Origin: a virus
IMG/VR virus record: IMGVR_UViG_3300021495_000009
Location: 1-47,550 of that record
Reading direction: 5' to 3' (one strand)
Length of the DNA: 47,550 bases
The notes below the pieces were generated by a model. That model was not told the origin of the DNA and did not search any database. It worked only from the letters and a program-made list of their open reading frames with translations. Of this stretch, positions 1 through 6,932 are shown in pieces (position 1 is the first letter of the stretch; each line of letters begins with the position of its first letter). The position numbers were made by a program, and so were the translations under genes.

Positions 1-363
1 AATAGCAAAATAGCTCTTTCCCTGTCCATAACTCGCATAAATTAAGATGATGTCTGATGGAAACAACAAACATTTATATCCAATGCCAAATGGCAGTGGT
101 ATTTTAAGCTCTGGTTTCAACATATCTTGAAAAGAAGTAGGCGTGGTATGCTTGATGATGCGGTAGTCTCTTGAATTGACTTTCTCTACTTTGCCAAACT
201 CAACAGCCTTGTTCAATATTTTATATGCCGTTGAATATTGACTACTGTTTAATCCAAGAGTTTGCATCATCTCTTTTATGGTAAAAACAAATTCACCGTC
301 ATAGTCTTGGAAACTGTCTAAATACTCCAAGACCAGCTTTAGAACAGAACCCTTTTGCTTCAT
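1..363 (-). CDS. P-loop ATPase, DnaB/RepA-like helicase candidate (partial)
   Basis: The gene runs off the left edge, so only the first 121 residues are visible. Residues 1-70 look like a winged-helix or helical DNA-binding region. They are followed by a Walker A motif, ASYGQGKS, at about residues 110-117, after a hydrophobic strand (DIILIY). This strand-loop layout is typical of RecA/DnaB-fold ATPases, such as phage replicative helicases or RepA-like proteins; the Walker B region lies outside the window. It is the last visible gene of the leftward early block, just downstream of a ribbon-helix-helix gene. A replicative helicase or loader is the likeliest role given the replication initiator at 5.4-6.4 kb, but other ATPases cannot be excluded. 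Confidence 0.7.
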   Translation of the reverse strand, partial: MKQKGSVLKLVLEYLDSFQDYDGEFVFTIKEMMQTLGLNSSQYSTAYKILNKAVEFGKVEKVNSRDYRIIKHTTPTSFQDMLKPELKIPLPFGIGYKCLLFPSDIILIYASYGQGKSYFAI

Positions 364-386
364 TCAGCTTAAGCCCAGATACCACT

Positions 387-539
387 TTAGTCTTTGATTT
401 TGAAATATTGCTTCAATGCCTGCCTTATTATATAGCTCCGATTGACATCTTTTTTCTCACATTCTTTGTCAATCCTTACCAAGTAATCAAGAGGTAAGGA
501 AACTGTTACCGTGGTATTTCTTCCTCGTTGCATCTTCAT
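387..539 (-). CDS. Ribbon-helix-helix (CopG/Arc-like) DNA-binding protein
   Basis: This 50-residue protein has the ribbon-helix-helix layout: a beta strand (TTVTVSLP) near residues 9-16, then two helices (LDYLVRIDKECEKK and NRSYIIRQALKQYFK). Proteins of this family dimerise and bind operators through the paired strands. The start ATG overlaps the stop of the upstream gene by ATGA, so the two are translationally coupled. It could be the repressor acting on the early promoter family in this region, but no target is shown by sequence alone. Confidence 0.85.
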   Translation of the reverse strand: MKMQRGRNTTVTVSLPLDYLVRIDKECEKKDVNRSYIIRQALKQYFKIKD

Positions 540-910
540 TTTGTTCCTCCTGTAAATTGTTTTATACTAAATACGCCAAAATTATATGTATGTCTTATAT
601 CTTCTAACTGCTTTTCATCTAATACCATTAAACGTTTGCCTGTATCTATATCAAACCCCATACTTTTCAAGGTTTTGCCTTCAATTTCCAATACTCCTAA
701 TCCATTTTCTTCAATTTCTTGAGCAATTAGTTTCATAATCTCACGCAATATTCTTACTCTTGTCCCACGCTTTATTTCTTCTTCAAATTGTGCATACTCA
801 TATTTATTAAATGTTTCTATTGTTTTAAGAGCAAATATTCTTTCAATACTAACACCAAAACTTTCATTTCTAATTCTTAAATCCAAATAATCATCTATTT
901 TCTTGCTCAT
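536..910 (-). CDS. Conserved early protein, paralogue of the 25203-25574 gene
   Basis: Function not recognised. The 124-residue product starts with IDDYLDL and continues with an alternating strand/helix pattern. It is clearly related to the product of 25203-25574: the same N-terminal IDDYLDL, a shared central ELI/KLIAQ-type helix followed by 'DIE/EIEENG', and a shared KLLMV/RLMVLD segment. The two genes also share the RBS region (AAAGGAAA upstream of ATG), so the copies arose by duplication. The gene is followed without gap by the ribbon-helix-helix gene. Confidence 0.75.
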   Translation of the reverse strand: MSKKIDDYLDLRIRNESFGVSIERIFALKTIETFNKYEYAQFEEEIKRGTRVRILREIMKLIAQEIEENGLGVLEIEGKTLKSMGFDIDTGKRLMVLDEKQLEDIRHTYNFGVFSIKQFTGGTK

Positions 911-991
911 AAGCTTTCCTTTATTGAAATAAGTTTTTCTTTTATTTCAAGTTTGTTTAATAAATTGAAATAATGTTTTTTTTTCATCTCC

Positions 992-1189
992 TTATCCTTT
1001 AATTTTCTTTAATTCCATTGGATGTAGATAAAATATGCTATTGTCTATCTCTACCTTAATTGCAGTTATTGTGCTAAAAAAGGACACAAATCCAATTACC
1101 TTTGCCGTCTTCCCTTTAATATCAAATATTTCTGTAAGTGGGCAAGGTAAAATTTCTACTATGTCTCCTATTTTAAAAGGTTGTTCCAT
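992..1189 (-). CDS. Small SH3/KOW-like beta-barrel protein
   Basis: The 65-residue product reads as a small beta barrel: FKIGDIVEI at the start, then IKGKTAKVIGFV and a strand-rich C-terminus. 'GDIVEI...GKTAKVIGF' is typical of KOW/SH3-like folds seen in small phage proteins. It lies 2 bases below the stop of the next gene upstream, so the two are probably co-translated. A specific role cannot be assigned. Confidence 0.65.
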   Translation of the reverse strand: MEQPFKIGDIVEILPCPLTEIFDIKGKTAKVIGFVSFFSTITAIKVEIDNSIFYLHPMELKKIKG

Positions 1190-1191
1190 TT

Positions 1192-1620
1192 TTAAATTCC
1201 CTCAAAGCTACTTGATATATCATTCTCTGTTACAATTGGATTTACGGTCTTTTCTGGCAAAGATTTAACCCATTCTATAAACCTTTCTCCTAAAGCATCA
1301 GATATTCCAATCCAATCATTCTCATCATTCCAACCATAAGCACCTATTCCAAAAAAATGCTTATCTGCATTTGGGTCATAAACAACTACAAATATAGCAT
1401 CCTGTAATTTAACTCGTTCTACATATAAATAAAATGAATTGCCCTCTACTTCTCCATTGAAAATAGCAAACGTCTTGCCGTTGGTTCTTAAATAAATCCA
1501 ATTGTTATGTAATTCTATTTCAGTGCCATCAAAACATTTAAAAATCGGCACTGTATTCTTTCCGTTTTCATTCCATGCTTTATAATCCCAACTTGCCTCA
1601 ATCATTTTTAATCCACTCAT
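1192..1620 (-). CDS. Hypothetical early protein (142 aa)
   Basis: No family recognised. The 142-residue protein is rich in aromatic residues and predicted strands (ASWDYKAW, NNWIYLRTNGKTFAIF, GIGAYGWNDENDW). A good RBS (GGGAGG) precedes the ATG. A tiny reading frame at 1617-1706 overlaps its start by ATGA. It is co-directional with the SH3-like gene just downstream. Confidence 0.65.
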   Translation of the reverse strand: MSGLKMIEASWDYKAWNENGKNTVPIFKCFDGTEIELHNNWIYLRTNGKTFAIFNGEVEGNSFYLYVERVKLQDAIFVVVYDPNADKHFFGIGAYGWNDENDWIGISDALGERFIEWVKSLPEKTVNPIVTENDISSSFEGI

Positions 1621-1706
1621 TTTGGCCTCCCGTAATAAAATAATTTAATTTCGTGAAAAACTCTGAATTTGCTAAACTCTCTATAATCCATTAAAAAATT
1701 AACCAA
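1617..1706 (-). CDS. Possible small peptide (29 aa) coupled to the next gene
   Basis: A short frame begins at TTG 1706 behind a strong GGAGG (ATG 1718 is an alternative without RBS). It ends in TGA overlapping the ATG of the 1192-1620 gene. The product is basic and aromatic (VNFLMDYREFSKFRVFH). SD and ATGA overlap are the only support; it may be a leader peptide whose translation feeds the downstream gene. The 1719-1840 stretch further upstream holds no gene that I can see. Confidence 0.35.
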   Translation of the reverse strand: MVNFLMDYREFSKFRVFHEIKLFYYGRPK

Positions 1707-1804
1707 TTTAACCTCCATATTCAAACTTTGAATTTCACCACTTTAGCTAAGTATCCAATATATCACTCTTAAAAGCACCTTTTAAAATTTTGCTCAAAAT
1801 GTAT

Positions 1805-1819
1805 GGGGGGGGAGGGAGG
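1805..1819 (+). other. G-rich run, possible G-quadruplex
   Basis: Eight consecutive G followed by AGGGAGG lie just past the stop of the minus-strand gene at 1841. The minus-strand transcript would be C-rich here. It is the longest G run noticed in an otherwise AT-rich region. A quadruplex on the plus strand or a phase-variable tract is possible; nothing shows either. Confidence 0.35.
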
Positions 1820-1840
1820 TAATAATAAATATATATAATA

Positions 1841-2020
1841 TTATTCTGTTTCATCTTTCTCAATCTCATCTATTATTCTTTTAATATCGGCTAAGGTATC
1901 TGCACGAATAAATATTATTTCGTTCTTTGTAGCTGTATAATATGGGTCACCTGCTGTTAATTCTCTATTGTCTTCATTATAAATATGATAGCCTTTATAT
2001 TCTTCTACAAAAGTTTTCAT
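1841..2020 (-). CDS. Small hypothetical protein (59 aa)
   Basis: The ATG at 2020 is preceded by AAAGGAGT with good spacing. The product (MKTFVEEYKGYHIYNEDN...) ends in an acidic helix, TLADIKRIIDEIEKDE. The start 'YKGYHIY...YYTA...FIRADTLADIK' resembles many small phage beta-beta-alpha proteins, with no assigned function. It overlaps the upstream gene by 26 bases. Confidence 0.65.
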   Translation of the reverse strand: MKTFVEEYKGYHIYNEDNRELTAGDPYYTATKNEIIFIRADTLADIKRIIDEIEKDETE

Positions 2021-2357
2021 TTGGAAACTCCTTTATATTTTCAATCAGTAATATTTCTTCATAAGTTTCCATTGCAACTTTAAAATAATCTTCTATCTTT
2101 TGAATATTCTCATATCTCGTTTTAAAATTACTTATTATTCTTGTAAGGTCTTCAGAGCTAAATGGTGTTGACTTTGGACTATGTTTAAGTTCTATTTTAA
2201 TAAGACCAAGAGAAGTTGGGATTATTTGTGTTTTAATTCCCATCTCCCATATTTTATCTTGTATTTCTTCAGCAAATATATCTGCATTGGCTTTTATCCA
2301 TTGTTCTCTTGCATTATAATTACCTAAATTATCAATCAAGTTCTTTGTTACTTTCAT
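1995..2357 (-). CDS. Hypothetical early protein (120 aa)
   Basis: The start chosen is ATG 2357, since AAGGAGTTTT lies directly upstream; a more upstream ATG at 2375 would place the RBS inside the coding sequence. The 120-residue product is mixed alpha/beta with a helical C-terminal half (EDLTRIISNFKTRYENIQK). No family recognised. It overlaps the downstream 59-residue gene. Confidence 0.65.
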   Translation of the reverse strand: MKVTKNLIDNLGNYNAREQWIKANADIFAEEIQDKIWEMGIKTQIIPTSLGLIKIELKHSPKSTPFSSEDLTRIISNFKTRYENIQKIEDYFKVAMETYEEILLIENIKEFPNENFCRRI

Positions 2358-2368
2358 TTTAAAACTCC

Positions 2369-2470
2369 TTACCACTTTTCTTTATCTGTATGTTTAAAAC
2401 AAATTTGAGCACAAATACAAGAAACTAGCCCAACTAGTAATGCAACAATAAACAATATCAACTTTTCCAT
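2369..2470 (-). CDS. Single-pass membrane peptide (33 aa)
   Basis: A very short frame with a strong RBS (GGAGGAGTTTAA before ATG). Residues 4-24 form one hydrophobic segment (LILFIVALLVGLVSCICA), then a charged tail. Two or three cysteines sit at the end of the membrane segment. It fits the many small phage membrane peptides of unknown role. Support is the SD plus the clear transmembrane helix. Confidence 0.55.
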   Translation of the reverse strand: MEKLILFIVALLVGLVSCICAQICFKHTDKEKW

Positions 2471-2495
2471 TTAAACTCCTCCATATTTTGTTTCT

Positions 2496-2590
2496 GAGCG
2501 AGGTTTAATGGCCTAGACAATGTTTTATATGTCTTTGAGGTTAAAACTGCCTCAGTGTTTAAATATGTGCGTCTGAGAGCAAATAGACTA
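2496..2590. repeat. Dispersed repeat copy A (partner at 19611-19700)
   Basis: This intergenic block resembles 19611-19700 over roughly 75-80 bases. Both contain AGGTTTAA, then GCCT..ACA, then the shared TTTTATATGTCTTTG, then TTnAAAACT and a TTnAAATATG segment. By eye identity is around three quarters. It lies between two minus-strand genes and has no reading frame. The related block sits in the long non-coding zone upstream of the 37-bp repeat array. Confidence 0.5.
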
Positions 2591-2621
2591 TCCATTACAT
2601 ACCCAACTTTTAATTGTTCTC

Positions 2622-3059
2622 TCATTTATAATTCAATAAAAAATCTAAATGGAAACATATACTTAATCCTTTACAAAGTGGCTCTTGAAATTCGGGAGAA
2701 GGCAAAATTACATTCTTTAAATAGTTTCCAAAAATATCATACACACCAGTAAATATAGAACCTTCATACTTAAAAACAAAATCTCCAGATTTAGGTTGAT
2801 ATACAGTAAAGAGTGAATGATAAGGTGCAAGGGCTAATTCAAGTGCTTCATAAAATTCATTATCTATATTACTCAGACCAACTTCTATTTCAGGCGAATG
2901 AGTATGGATTACAATCCAGTCTTGAGGGTGGAGTTGATGCAGTTTCCACCATTCTAAAAAATCAAATTTTATAGAGGCACTATTGCCAATTTTAATTTGG
3001 ACAAAATTCCTAAACGCCCCTTCAACGCCTAAAATTACACCCACTTTTTTGAATGCCAT
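2622..3059 (-). CDS. JAB/MPN-like metalloprotease fold candidate
   Basis: The 145-residue product contains IVIHTHSP followed by SNID, an HxH...SxxD arrangement like the JAMM motif (H-x-H-x7-S-x2-D, here with 8 spacer residues). A candidate catalytic Glu lies upstream in LGVEGAFRNF near residue 14. The order Glu, hydrophobic strand, HTH, SxxD fits JAB domains, which cleave isopeptide or peptide bonds. The one-residue longer spacer makes the call tentative. ATG 3059 lies 2 bases from the upstream gene. Confidence 0.45.
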   Translation of the reverse strand: MAFKKVGVILGVEGAFRNFVQIKIGNSASIKFDFLEWWKLHQLHPQDWIVIHTHSPEIEVGLSNIDNEFYEALELALAPYHSLFTVYQPKSGDFVFKYEGSIFTGVYDIFGNYLKNVILPSPEFQEPLCKGLSICFHLDFLLNYK

Positions 3060-3061
3060 AT

Positions 3062-3280
3062 TTATTTCCTCATTCTATATTGTAATTTATTAAATCTTTC
3101 AACATATTTATTCCAACATTTAATCCACAAACTTTCCAAGCATCTACAATCAATGATACCGAGAGATAAAAGACGAAATAAGTATTCAAAAAGCGTAACC
3201 ATTGTAGATACTAAAAACCAGAAAGCTAATTGTAAATCAAGATGAATAATGAAATTTTTAGTTTCTATTATCCGTTTCAT
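3062..3280 (-). CDS. Putative small membrane protein (72 aa)
   Basis: The product has a hydrophobic central stretch (LAFWFLVSTMVTLFEYLFRLL) that could span the membrane, then a basic C-terminus (VERFNKLQYRMRK). No clear RBS precedes the ATG, which lowers confidence. A 19-codon frame ends with TAA directly before the ATG (TAAATG), so translation could be coupled. Confidence 0.45.
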   Translation of the reverse strand: MKRIIETKNFIIHLDLQLAFWFLVSTMVTLFEYLFRLLSLGIIDCRCLESLWIKCWNKYVERFNKLQYRMRK

Positions 3281-3330
3281 TTAAAATCGTGTTTTATAAA
3301 TTAAATCTTTCTCAATAAATTCTTGAGCTG

Positions 3331-3476
3331 TTAATACCATACTTTAAGAGATAAAATATTGTCCATGCCTTCCACACAAAAGCCTGCTTCGTTTATCTGA
3401 AAGTTATTAGGATTGATTAGGCTGTTAAATTTTTCTCCAGGTGCTTGTAAGTTCTTCTCAAGAGGAATTATTATAA
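3331..3476 (-). other. Open -1 frame continuing the 3471-3701 gene
   Basis: Directly after the GGGG near the stop of the upstream gene, the -1 frame stays open for about 48 codons (IIIPLEKNLQAPGEKFNSL...) and ends at 3331. It has no ATG, GTG or TTG start near its beginning. The composition looks like normal protein. It may be the true C-terminus of the upstream gene reached by a -1 shift or one missing base, or be started from ATA/ATT behind GGAGG. Confidence 0.4.
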
Positions 3477-3701
3477 CCCCGCCTCCGCTTTAGGTAAAAT
3501 ATAAATTGTATCTGAATCCGTCATTTTCCTTACTGTATAAATATAGCCTCCAGCATCAGATTCAATATTAATTCCAGTTTCTTCCAAAATAACAGGAGCA
3601 CATGCTTTAAGTATTTCAGTTTCAGGTGTATCCATTGTAATGCCCATTTGTTGAGCATCTAATGGAATTTCTTTGCTTTCCAAAAGGACTTTAATTTCCA
3701 T
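3471..3701 (-). CDS. Hypothetical early protein (76 aa), perhaps truncated by frameshift
   Basis: ATG 3701 is chosen because TAAAAGGAGGG lies upstream; a more upstream ATG at 3761 would overlap this RBS. The product has the pattern MEIKVLLESKEIPLDAQ...ILKACAPVILEETG. No family recognised. The frame ends just after GCGGGG; the -1 frame then stays open to 3331, so the intact protein may be about 125 residues. Confidence 0.6.
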   Translation of the reverse strand: MEIKVLLESKEIPLDAQQMGITMDTPETEILKACAPVILEETGINIESDAGGYIYTVRKMTDSDTIYILPKAEAGL

Positions 3702-3714
3702 CTCTTCCCTCCTT

Positions 3715-4017
3715 TTAAAGCTTTTTCTTACAAGAAAGACACTGCCAATCTCCATATCCATATTCCTTTATCCACTTAAATATTTGCAATTTATCACAAT
3801 GTGAACATCTATATACAGCATAAAGAACCCCCGAAAATAATTGGAGCTCAAGGGCAGTAATACATTTAGATTTGTATTGATACATATAATCCAGATATTC
3901 AATTGTTTCTTTACTTGCGAAGGGATTTTTGATTTCACGAGACCATTCTTTTAGGAAATATTGTTGTTCCATTTTCAACTTCTCAATCTCGTTTTTTATA
4001 GTATCATATTCTTCCAT
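3715..4017 (-). CDS. Small protein with C-terminal zinc ribbon
   Basis: Residues 1-60 are a charged coiled-coil-like helix (DTIKNEIEKLKMEQQYF). The C-terminus holds two knuckles, CSHC near residue 72 and CLSC near residue 94, a four-cysteine zinc ribbon. RBS AAAGGGAG precedes ATG 4017. It is the first gene downstream of a strong promoter at 4040-4068, so it begins an operon. It may bind nucleic acid or act as a small adaptor; the target is unknown. Confidence 0.65.
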   Translation of the reverse strand: MEEYDTIKNEIEKLKMEQQYFLKEWSREIKNPFASKETIEYLDYMYQYKSKCITALELQLFSGVLYAVYRCSHCDKLQIFKWIKEYGYGDWQCLSCKKKL

Positions 4018-4039
4018 CTCTTTCTCCCTTTAATTGTAT

Positions 4040-4068
4040 ATAATAAAACAACTAATTTATTTTGTCAA
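4040..4068 (-). promoter_or_regulatory. Sigma70-type promoter, spacer-motif family
   Basis: On the minus strand TTGACA (4063-4068), a 17-base spacer and TATTAT (4040-4045). The spacer ends ATTAGTTGTTT, matching the ARYTGT motif in the promoters at 13231, 19283 and 20964. It drives the zinc-ribbon gene at 4017; the -35 box lies inside the 3' end of the next gene upstream. Confidence 0.75.
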
Positions 4069-4609
4069 CCCTTTTAGGTCTAATTTTTTTAAGAATAATT
4101 TTTTTCCCTTCTTGAGTGGTTCTAATGCCTGTAATAAAATAATTTGCCTTTCTTAACTGCTTCCACCATTTCGATGCTATTTCACTATCTGCTACAGTTA
4201 TTAAATGAACTTTATTACTATCATAGGCACTTATCACTCGCAAAAGTGCGTTGTATTCCATATCGTTGGGATTAGGTAGCTTGCAATCTTTTACTTTAAA
4301 TTTATCATAAGGGTTTGGTTGAGGTTCTTCTGGATGCTCGTGGTGATATTTAATTCTAAGTTTGTTTATGACTTGCTGAGGAGAAAGTATCTCCTTTTTT
4401 AGCTTATCATAGAGAAACAAACAGAAAGCTGCAAAGCAATTTTTCTTAGCTCTTAATTTGCAGAAATTCTCTACCGCTTCAATGAACTCCAAATCAGTGT
4501 AATCGTCGCTAGCAATAATTAATTTATTGGCTTCTTCTTTATGAACCACCACATCATTTTTCTTGGCAATGTCCTTAAAGATTTCAAGTCTGCTGTCTGG
4601 ATTGTGCAT
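4052..4609 (-). CDS. Hypothetical early protein (185 aa)
   Basis: The 185-residue protein has a basic C-terminus (IILKKIRPKRVDK) and a central proline-rich linker (HHEHPEEPQPNPYDK). The C-terminal part, HLITVADSEIASKWWKQLR, looks like a compact alpha/beta domain. No family recognised. Its start overlaps the upstream gene by 26 bases. The basic tail hints at nucleic-acid binding, an inference only. Confidence 0.65.
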   Translation of the reverse strand: MHNPDSRLEIFKDIAKKNDVVVHKEEANKLIIASDDYTDLEFIEAVENFCKLRAKKNCFAAFCLFLYDKLKKEILSPQQVINKLRIKYHHEHPEEPQPNPYDKFKVKDCKLPNPNDMEYNALLRVISAYDSNKVHLITVADSEIASKWWKQLRKANYFITGIRTTQEGKKIILKKIRPKRVDKIN

Positions 4610-5075
4610 TGCTTTCGTCTCCTTGGTTGAAAGTTATGTATCTGTTTTCTACTAAACATATTAGCATTTCAGCAAAAGCATTAGGAAGAGTAAATGCACA
4701 TCGGCCTAATGTGCCATAAGTAATACACCAACCTTTGTTATCATAAGTTCTATATAAGTGTAATCCATAAACTTCAACATTAAAAGCTGTACCCTTTTCT
4801 GCATCTTTTTTCAAATAAAGTGGCAACCATTTATCCATTTCTGGACAAGTAGGTGCTTTAATATAATCTTGTAAATGATGATATTCAAATATAAAAAATT
4901 CTTCATATTGTTTTGGTTTGTAAAAATACATTTTATCCATAGTGAAAAATAAATCATAGAACTCGCTATCTTTCCTTAAGCACCAAAACCAGCCTGGTTC
5001 TTTTTGGGGAAACCCTAATTCCTTTAACTTCTTACTTAATTCTACTGAGGGAACTTCTTTTTTTGCCCAGTCCAT
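4584..5075 (-). CDS. Phage conserved hypothetical (163 aa)
   Basis: The N-terminus, VELSKKLKELGFPQKEPGWF, is a pattern met in many phage accessory proteins of unknown function. A later segment (CPEMDKWLPLYLK) and a C-terminal FAEMLICLVEN also match that type. These proteins often sit in early regions of siphoviruses; no activity is established. The ATG overlaps the stop of the upstream gene (TAATG). Confidence 0.7.
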   Translation of the reverse strand: MDWAKKEVPSVELSKKLKELGFPQKEPGWFWCLRKDSEFYDLFFTMDKMYFYKPKQYEEFFIFEYHHLQDYIKAPTCPEMDKWLPLYLKKDAEKGTAFNVEVYGLHLYRTYDNKGWCITYGTLGRCAFTLPNAFAEMLICLVENRYITFNQGDESNAQSRQQT

Positions 5076-5242
5076 TATTTATTCTCCTCCATTTCTTTTA
5101 AAAAATTCTCTATTAGTAAACGAGCATAGGATTTAAAAAACTCAACAAGCCTATCTATTTTCTTTAACTCCTCCCATGTAGCACCTTGTAAATCTCCTGA
5201 AGAAGATATTAGTTTTGCTATCTCTCGTTTAATTTCTTTCAT
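5075..5242 (-). CDS. Small helical protein (55 aa)
   Basis: Starts at ATG 5242 behind GAAAGGAGA. The product is helical and charged (MKEIKREIAKLISSSGDL...KKIDRLVEFFKSYARLL). It ends with TAATG shared with the next gene and starts 14 bases inside the previous one, so it sits in a translationally coupled chain. No function recognised. Confidence 0.65.
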   Translation of the reverse strand: MKEIKREIAKLISSSGDLQGATWEELKKIDRLVEFFKSYARLLIENFLKEMEENK

Positions 5243-5423
5243 GGTTATCTCCTTTCTTTAAGTCTAAATAAGCCCTTCTAAGAAGCTTTAAATCTTGGAT
5301 ATATTCTGGAGCATAATTTTTATTTTCTATGGCTTCATTGTAACTGACTTTGTTTGTAATATCTTTATAAACCTCGTGATAAAGCCATCTTAAAGCAGTT
5401 TCAAAAGCTATTTTGTAATCCAT
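5229..5423 (-). CDS. Small hypothetical protein (64 aa)
   Basis: A helical 64-residue protein (YKIAFETALRWLYHEVYKD..., DLKLLRRAYLDLKKGD). The RBS AAAAGGAGG is placed well before ATG 5423. It lies directly after the replication initiator gene and overlaps the next small gene. No family recognised. Confidence 0.65.
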   Translation of the reverse strand: MDYKIAFETALRWLYHEVYKDITNKVSYNEAIENKNYAPEYIQDLKLLRRAYLDLKKGDNHERN

Positions 5424-5435
5424 AGTTGCCTCCTT

Positions 5436-6437
5436 TTAAACATCCTTTAAAACACCTGAAATAACAGGCTTAATGTGGCTATCATACAAACCATCTTTTT
5501 CTTCTTCAGTAGTTGTCCAGACTTTTTTAGGCTTAGGATACTGCACGCCTGGCTTATCCTCCCAACGCCTCTGAGCAAGGAAAGTGCTCGGATATATTAT
5601 ATATTCTAGTTCCATATTAGGCCATTCATACTTTATATAATTCTCTAAGCCTTCCATTATCTGGTTAAATAAGGCTTCATCAGGATTTATTTTTAACCAC
5701 TCTGCTAAAGCTCCTACTTTGTTTACTTTCCTAGGATATTGTGTCCAGAATTTTTCAAATAGAATTCGTTGCTTTTTAATATTTTCTGGGGATAAGTTAT
5801 TTGGTGGTTTATAGCTGGGTGAGTTATTTTTAGGAGTAAAGGAATTTGGATTTTCTTTTCCACTGATGAATTCACTTCTCTTATTTGAATCTTTAGAGCT
5901 ATATAGATTATTTTTATTTATATTTTTTTTATTATTACTAAAAGAATTATTTATATATTTATTTGCTTTTTCTTTATTGCTATTTTCTTTTTTGCTAGGT
6001 TTATTACTACATTCATTACAAGCAGTGAATTCACTGCTACTAAATGAATCTTCAGAACTATATGAGTCTATGTCTCTTTTACTAATATCGGCCGATGAAC
6101 CCGTCGGCGAGTTTTCAACCGACGGCTCTTCAACCGATGGTTCTTTGGGTAATGGATTTTCATATAGAAAATAATCATAACCTTTCCATTTTCCTTTAGT
6201 GTCTTTTGCCTGTTTCCTAACTAACAATCTCGCTTTTTCTAATTCCCAGATAGCATGTTGAATGGATGCCTTGCCTTCTTTGAGTTGTTTGGTCATTCTT
6301 TCAATTGAGAAACTCCATCCATCAGGTTTAGACTGGATATAAACCCATAATCCCTTTGCTTTTAAAGATAATGTAGGGTCATTAAGAATATGATTAGGTA
6401 TTTGTCCATATCTCTTTTTCACATAGAGTCTATTCAT
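5436..6437 (-). CDS. Phage replication initiator / replisome organiser, winged-helix
   Basis: Residues 8-75 form an HTH_36/DnaD-like winged helix (IPNHILNDPTLSLKAKGLW, then a second helix and wing), typical of phage replication proteins that bind the origin. Residues 105-225 are an S/N/K-rich low-complexity linker. The C-terminal domain, about 228-300 (FEKFWTQYPRKVNK...STFLAQRRWED), matches the helicase-loader-contact region of many siphovirus replication proteins. It is expected to load the helicase, perhaps the partial ATPase at the left edge. The RBS AAAGGAGG precedes ATG 6437. The long linker is unusual. Confidence 0.8.
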   Translation of the reverse strand: MNRLYVKKRYGQIPNHILNDPTLSLKAKGLWVYIQSKPDGWSFSIERMTKQLKEGKASIQHAIWELEKARLLVRKQAKDTKGKWKGYDYFLYENPLPKEPSVEEPSVENSPTGSSADISKRDIDSYSSEDSFSSSEFTACNECSNKPSKKENSNKEKANKYINNSFSNNKKNINKNNLYSSKDSNKRSEFISGKENPNSFTPKNNSPSYKPPNNLSPENIKKQRILFEKFWTQYPRKVNKVGALAEWLKINPDEALFNQIMEGLENYIKYEWPNMELEYIIYPSTFLAQRRWEDKPGVQYPKPKKVWTTTEEEKDGLYDSHIKPVISGVLKDV

Positions 6438-6881
6438 TTAATCCTCCTTTAAATATAAATAATTTCTAGTTGATAATTGGCGTAATTTTTGTATTTCATT
6501 TTCATCCAATTTAGCTATATTACGCATTAAACATAAAGGAAAATATATAATGCCATTTTGTTCCAATGGATATTTTAATAATTTATTCTTATATTTGATG
6601 TCTGTTGGTTGGGAAAGAATATGCAGGTAATTTCCATATATACATCCTTCCATTTCATCAACAAAGAATAGAAATACAGGAATATTATATTTTTTCATGA
6701 GAAATGTGTATTCATCATAATGTTTTTTATCTATTCCGGTATCGGGGTAATAGTTTCGGCGTGCTTTTGTTTTAATATCTACTATACAGATTATTTTTTT
6801 GTTTTTTGAAGCAACAAGTCTATCAAATGGATGTGCTATATTAATATTAGGATGATAAGGTATCATTCCTTTACTCATCAA
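6438..6881 (-). CDS. PD-(D/E)XK nuclease (N-terminus possibly frameshifted)
   Basis: The visible frame from TTG 6881 (or ATG 6878) contains HPFDRLVA and CIVDIKTKARR, a D...DxK core typical of PD-(D/E)XK nucleases. In the same frame upstream, after a TAG TAA, lies KGDLGEFLVDKF, which supplies the conserved N-terminal GxxGE helix of this family, but without a start codon. The +1-offset frame from ATG 6962-6964 (MIQKNSKDWHSK...) joins it if one base is added in the GGG/AAAA run at 6913-6919. The intact protein would then be about 175 residues, overlapping the upstream gene. It is next to the replication initiator, so a replication or recombination nuclease is likely. Confidence 0.65.
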   Translation of the reverse strand: MMSKGMIPYHPNINIAHPFDRLVASKNKKIICIVDIKTKARRNYYPDTGIDKKHYDEYTFLMKKYNIPVFLFFVDEMEGCIYGNYLHILSQPTDIKYKNKLLKYPLEQNGIIYFPLCLMRNIAKLDENEIQKLRQLSTRNYLYLKED

Positions 6882-6932
6882 AAATTTATCAACAAGAAAT
6901 TCTCCTAAGTCACCCTTTTGACTGTTGTCTTA

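Noticed and set aside
3471-3480. Canonical -1 slippery heptamer
   Set aside because: GCG GGG TTA is not of the X XXY YYZ type, so programmed slippage is not favoured over a missing base.
5866-6174. Plus-strand Leu/Phe/Ser-rich frame
   Set aside because: It is the antisense of the S/N/K-rich linker of the replication initiator.
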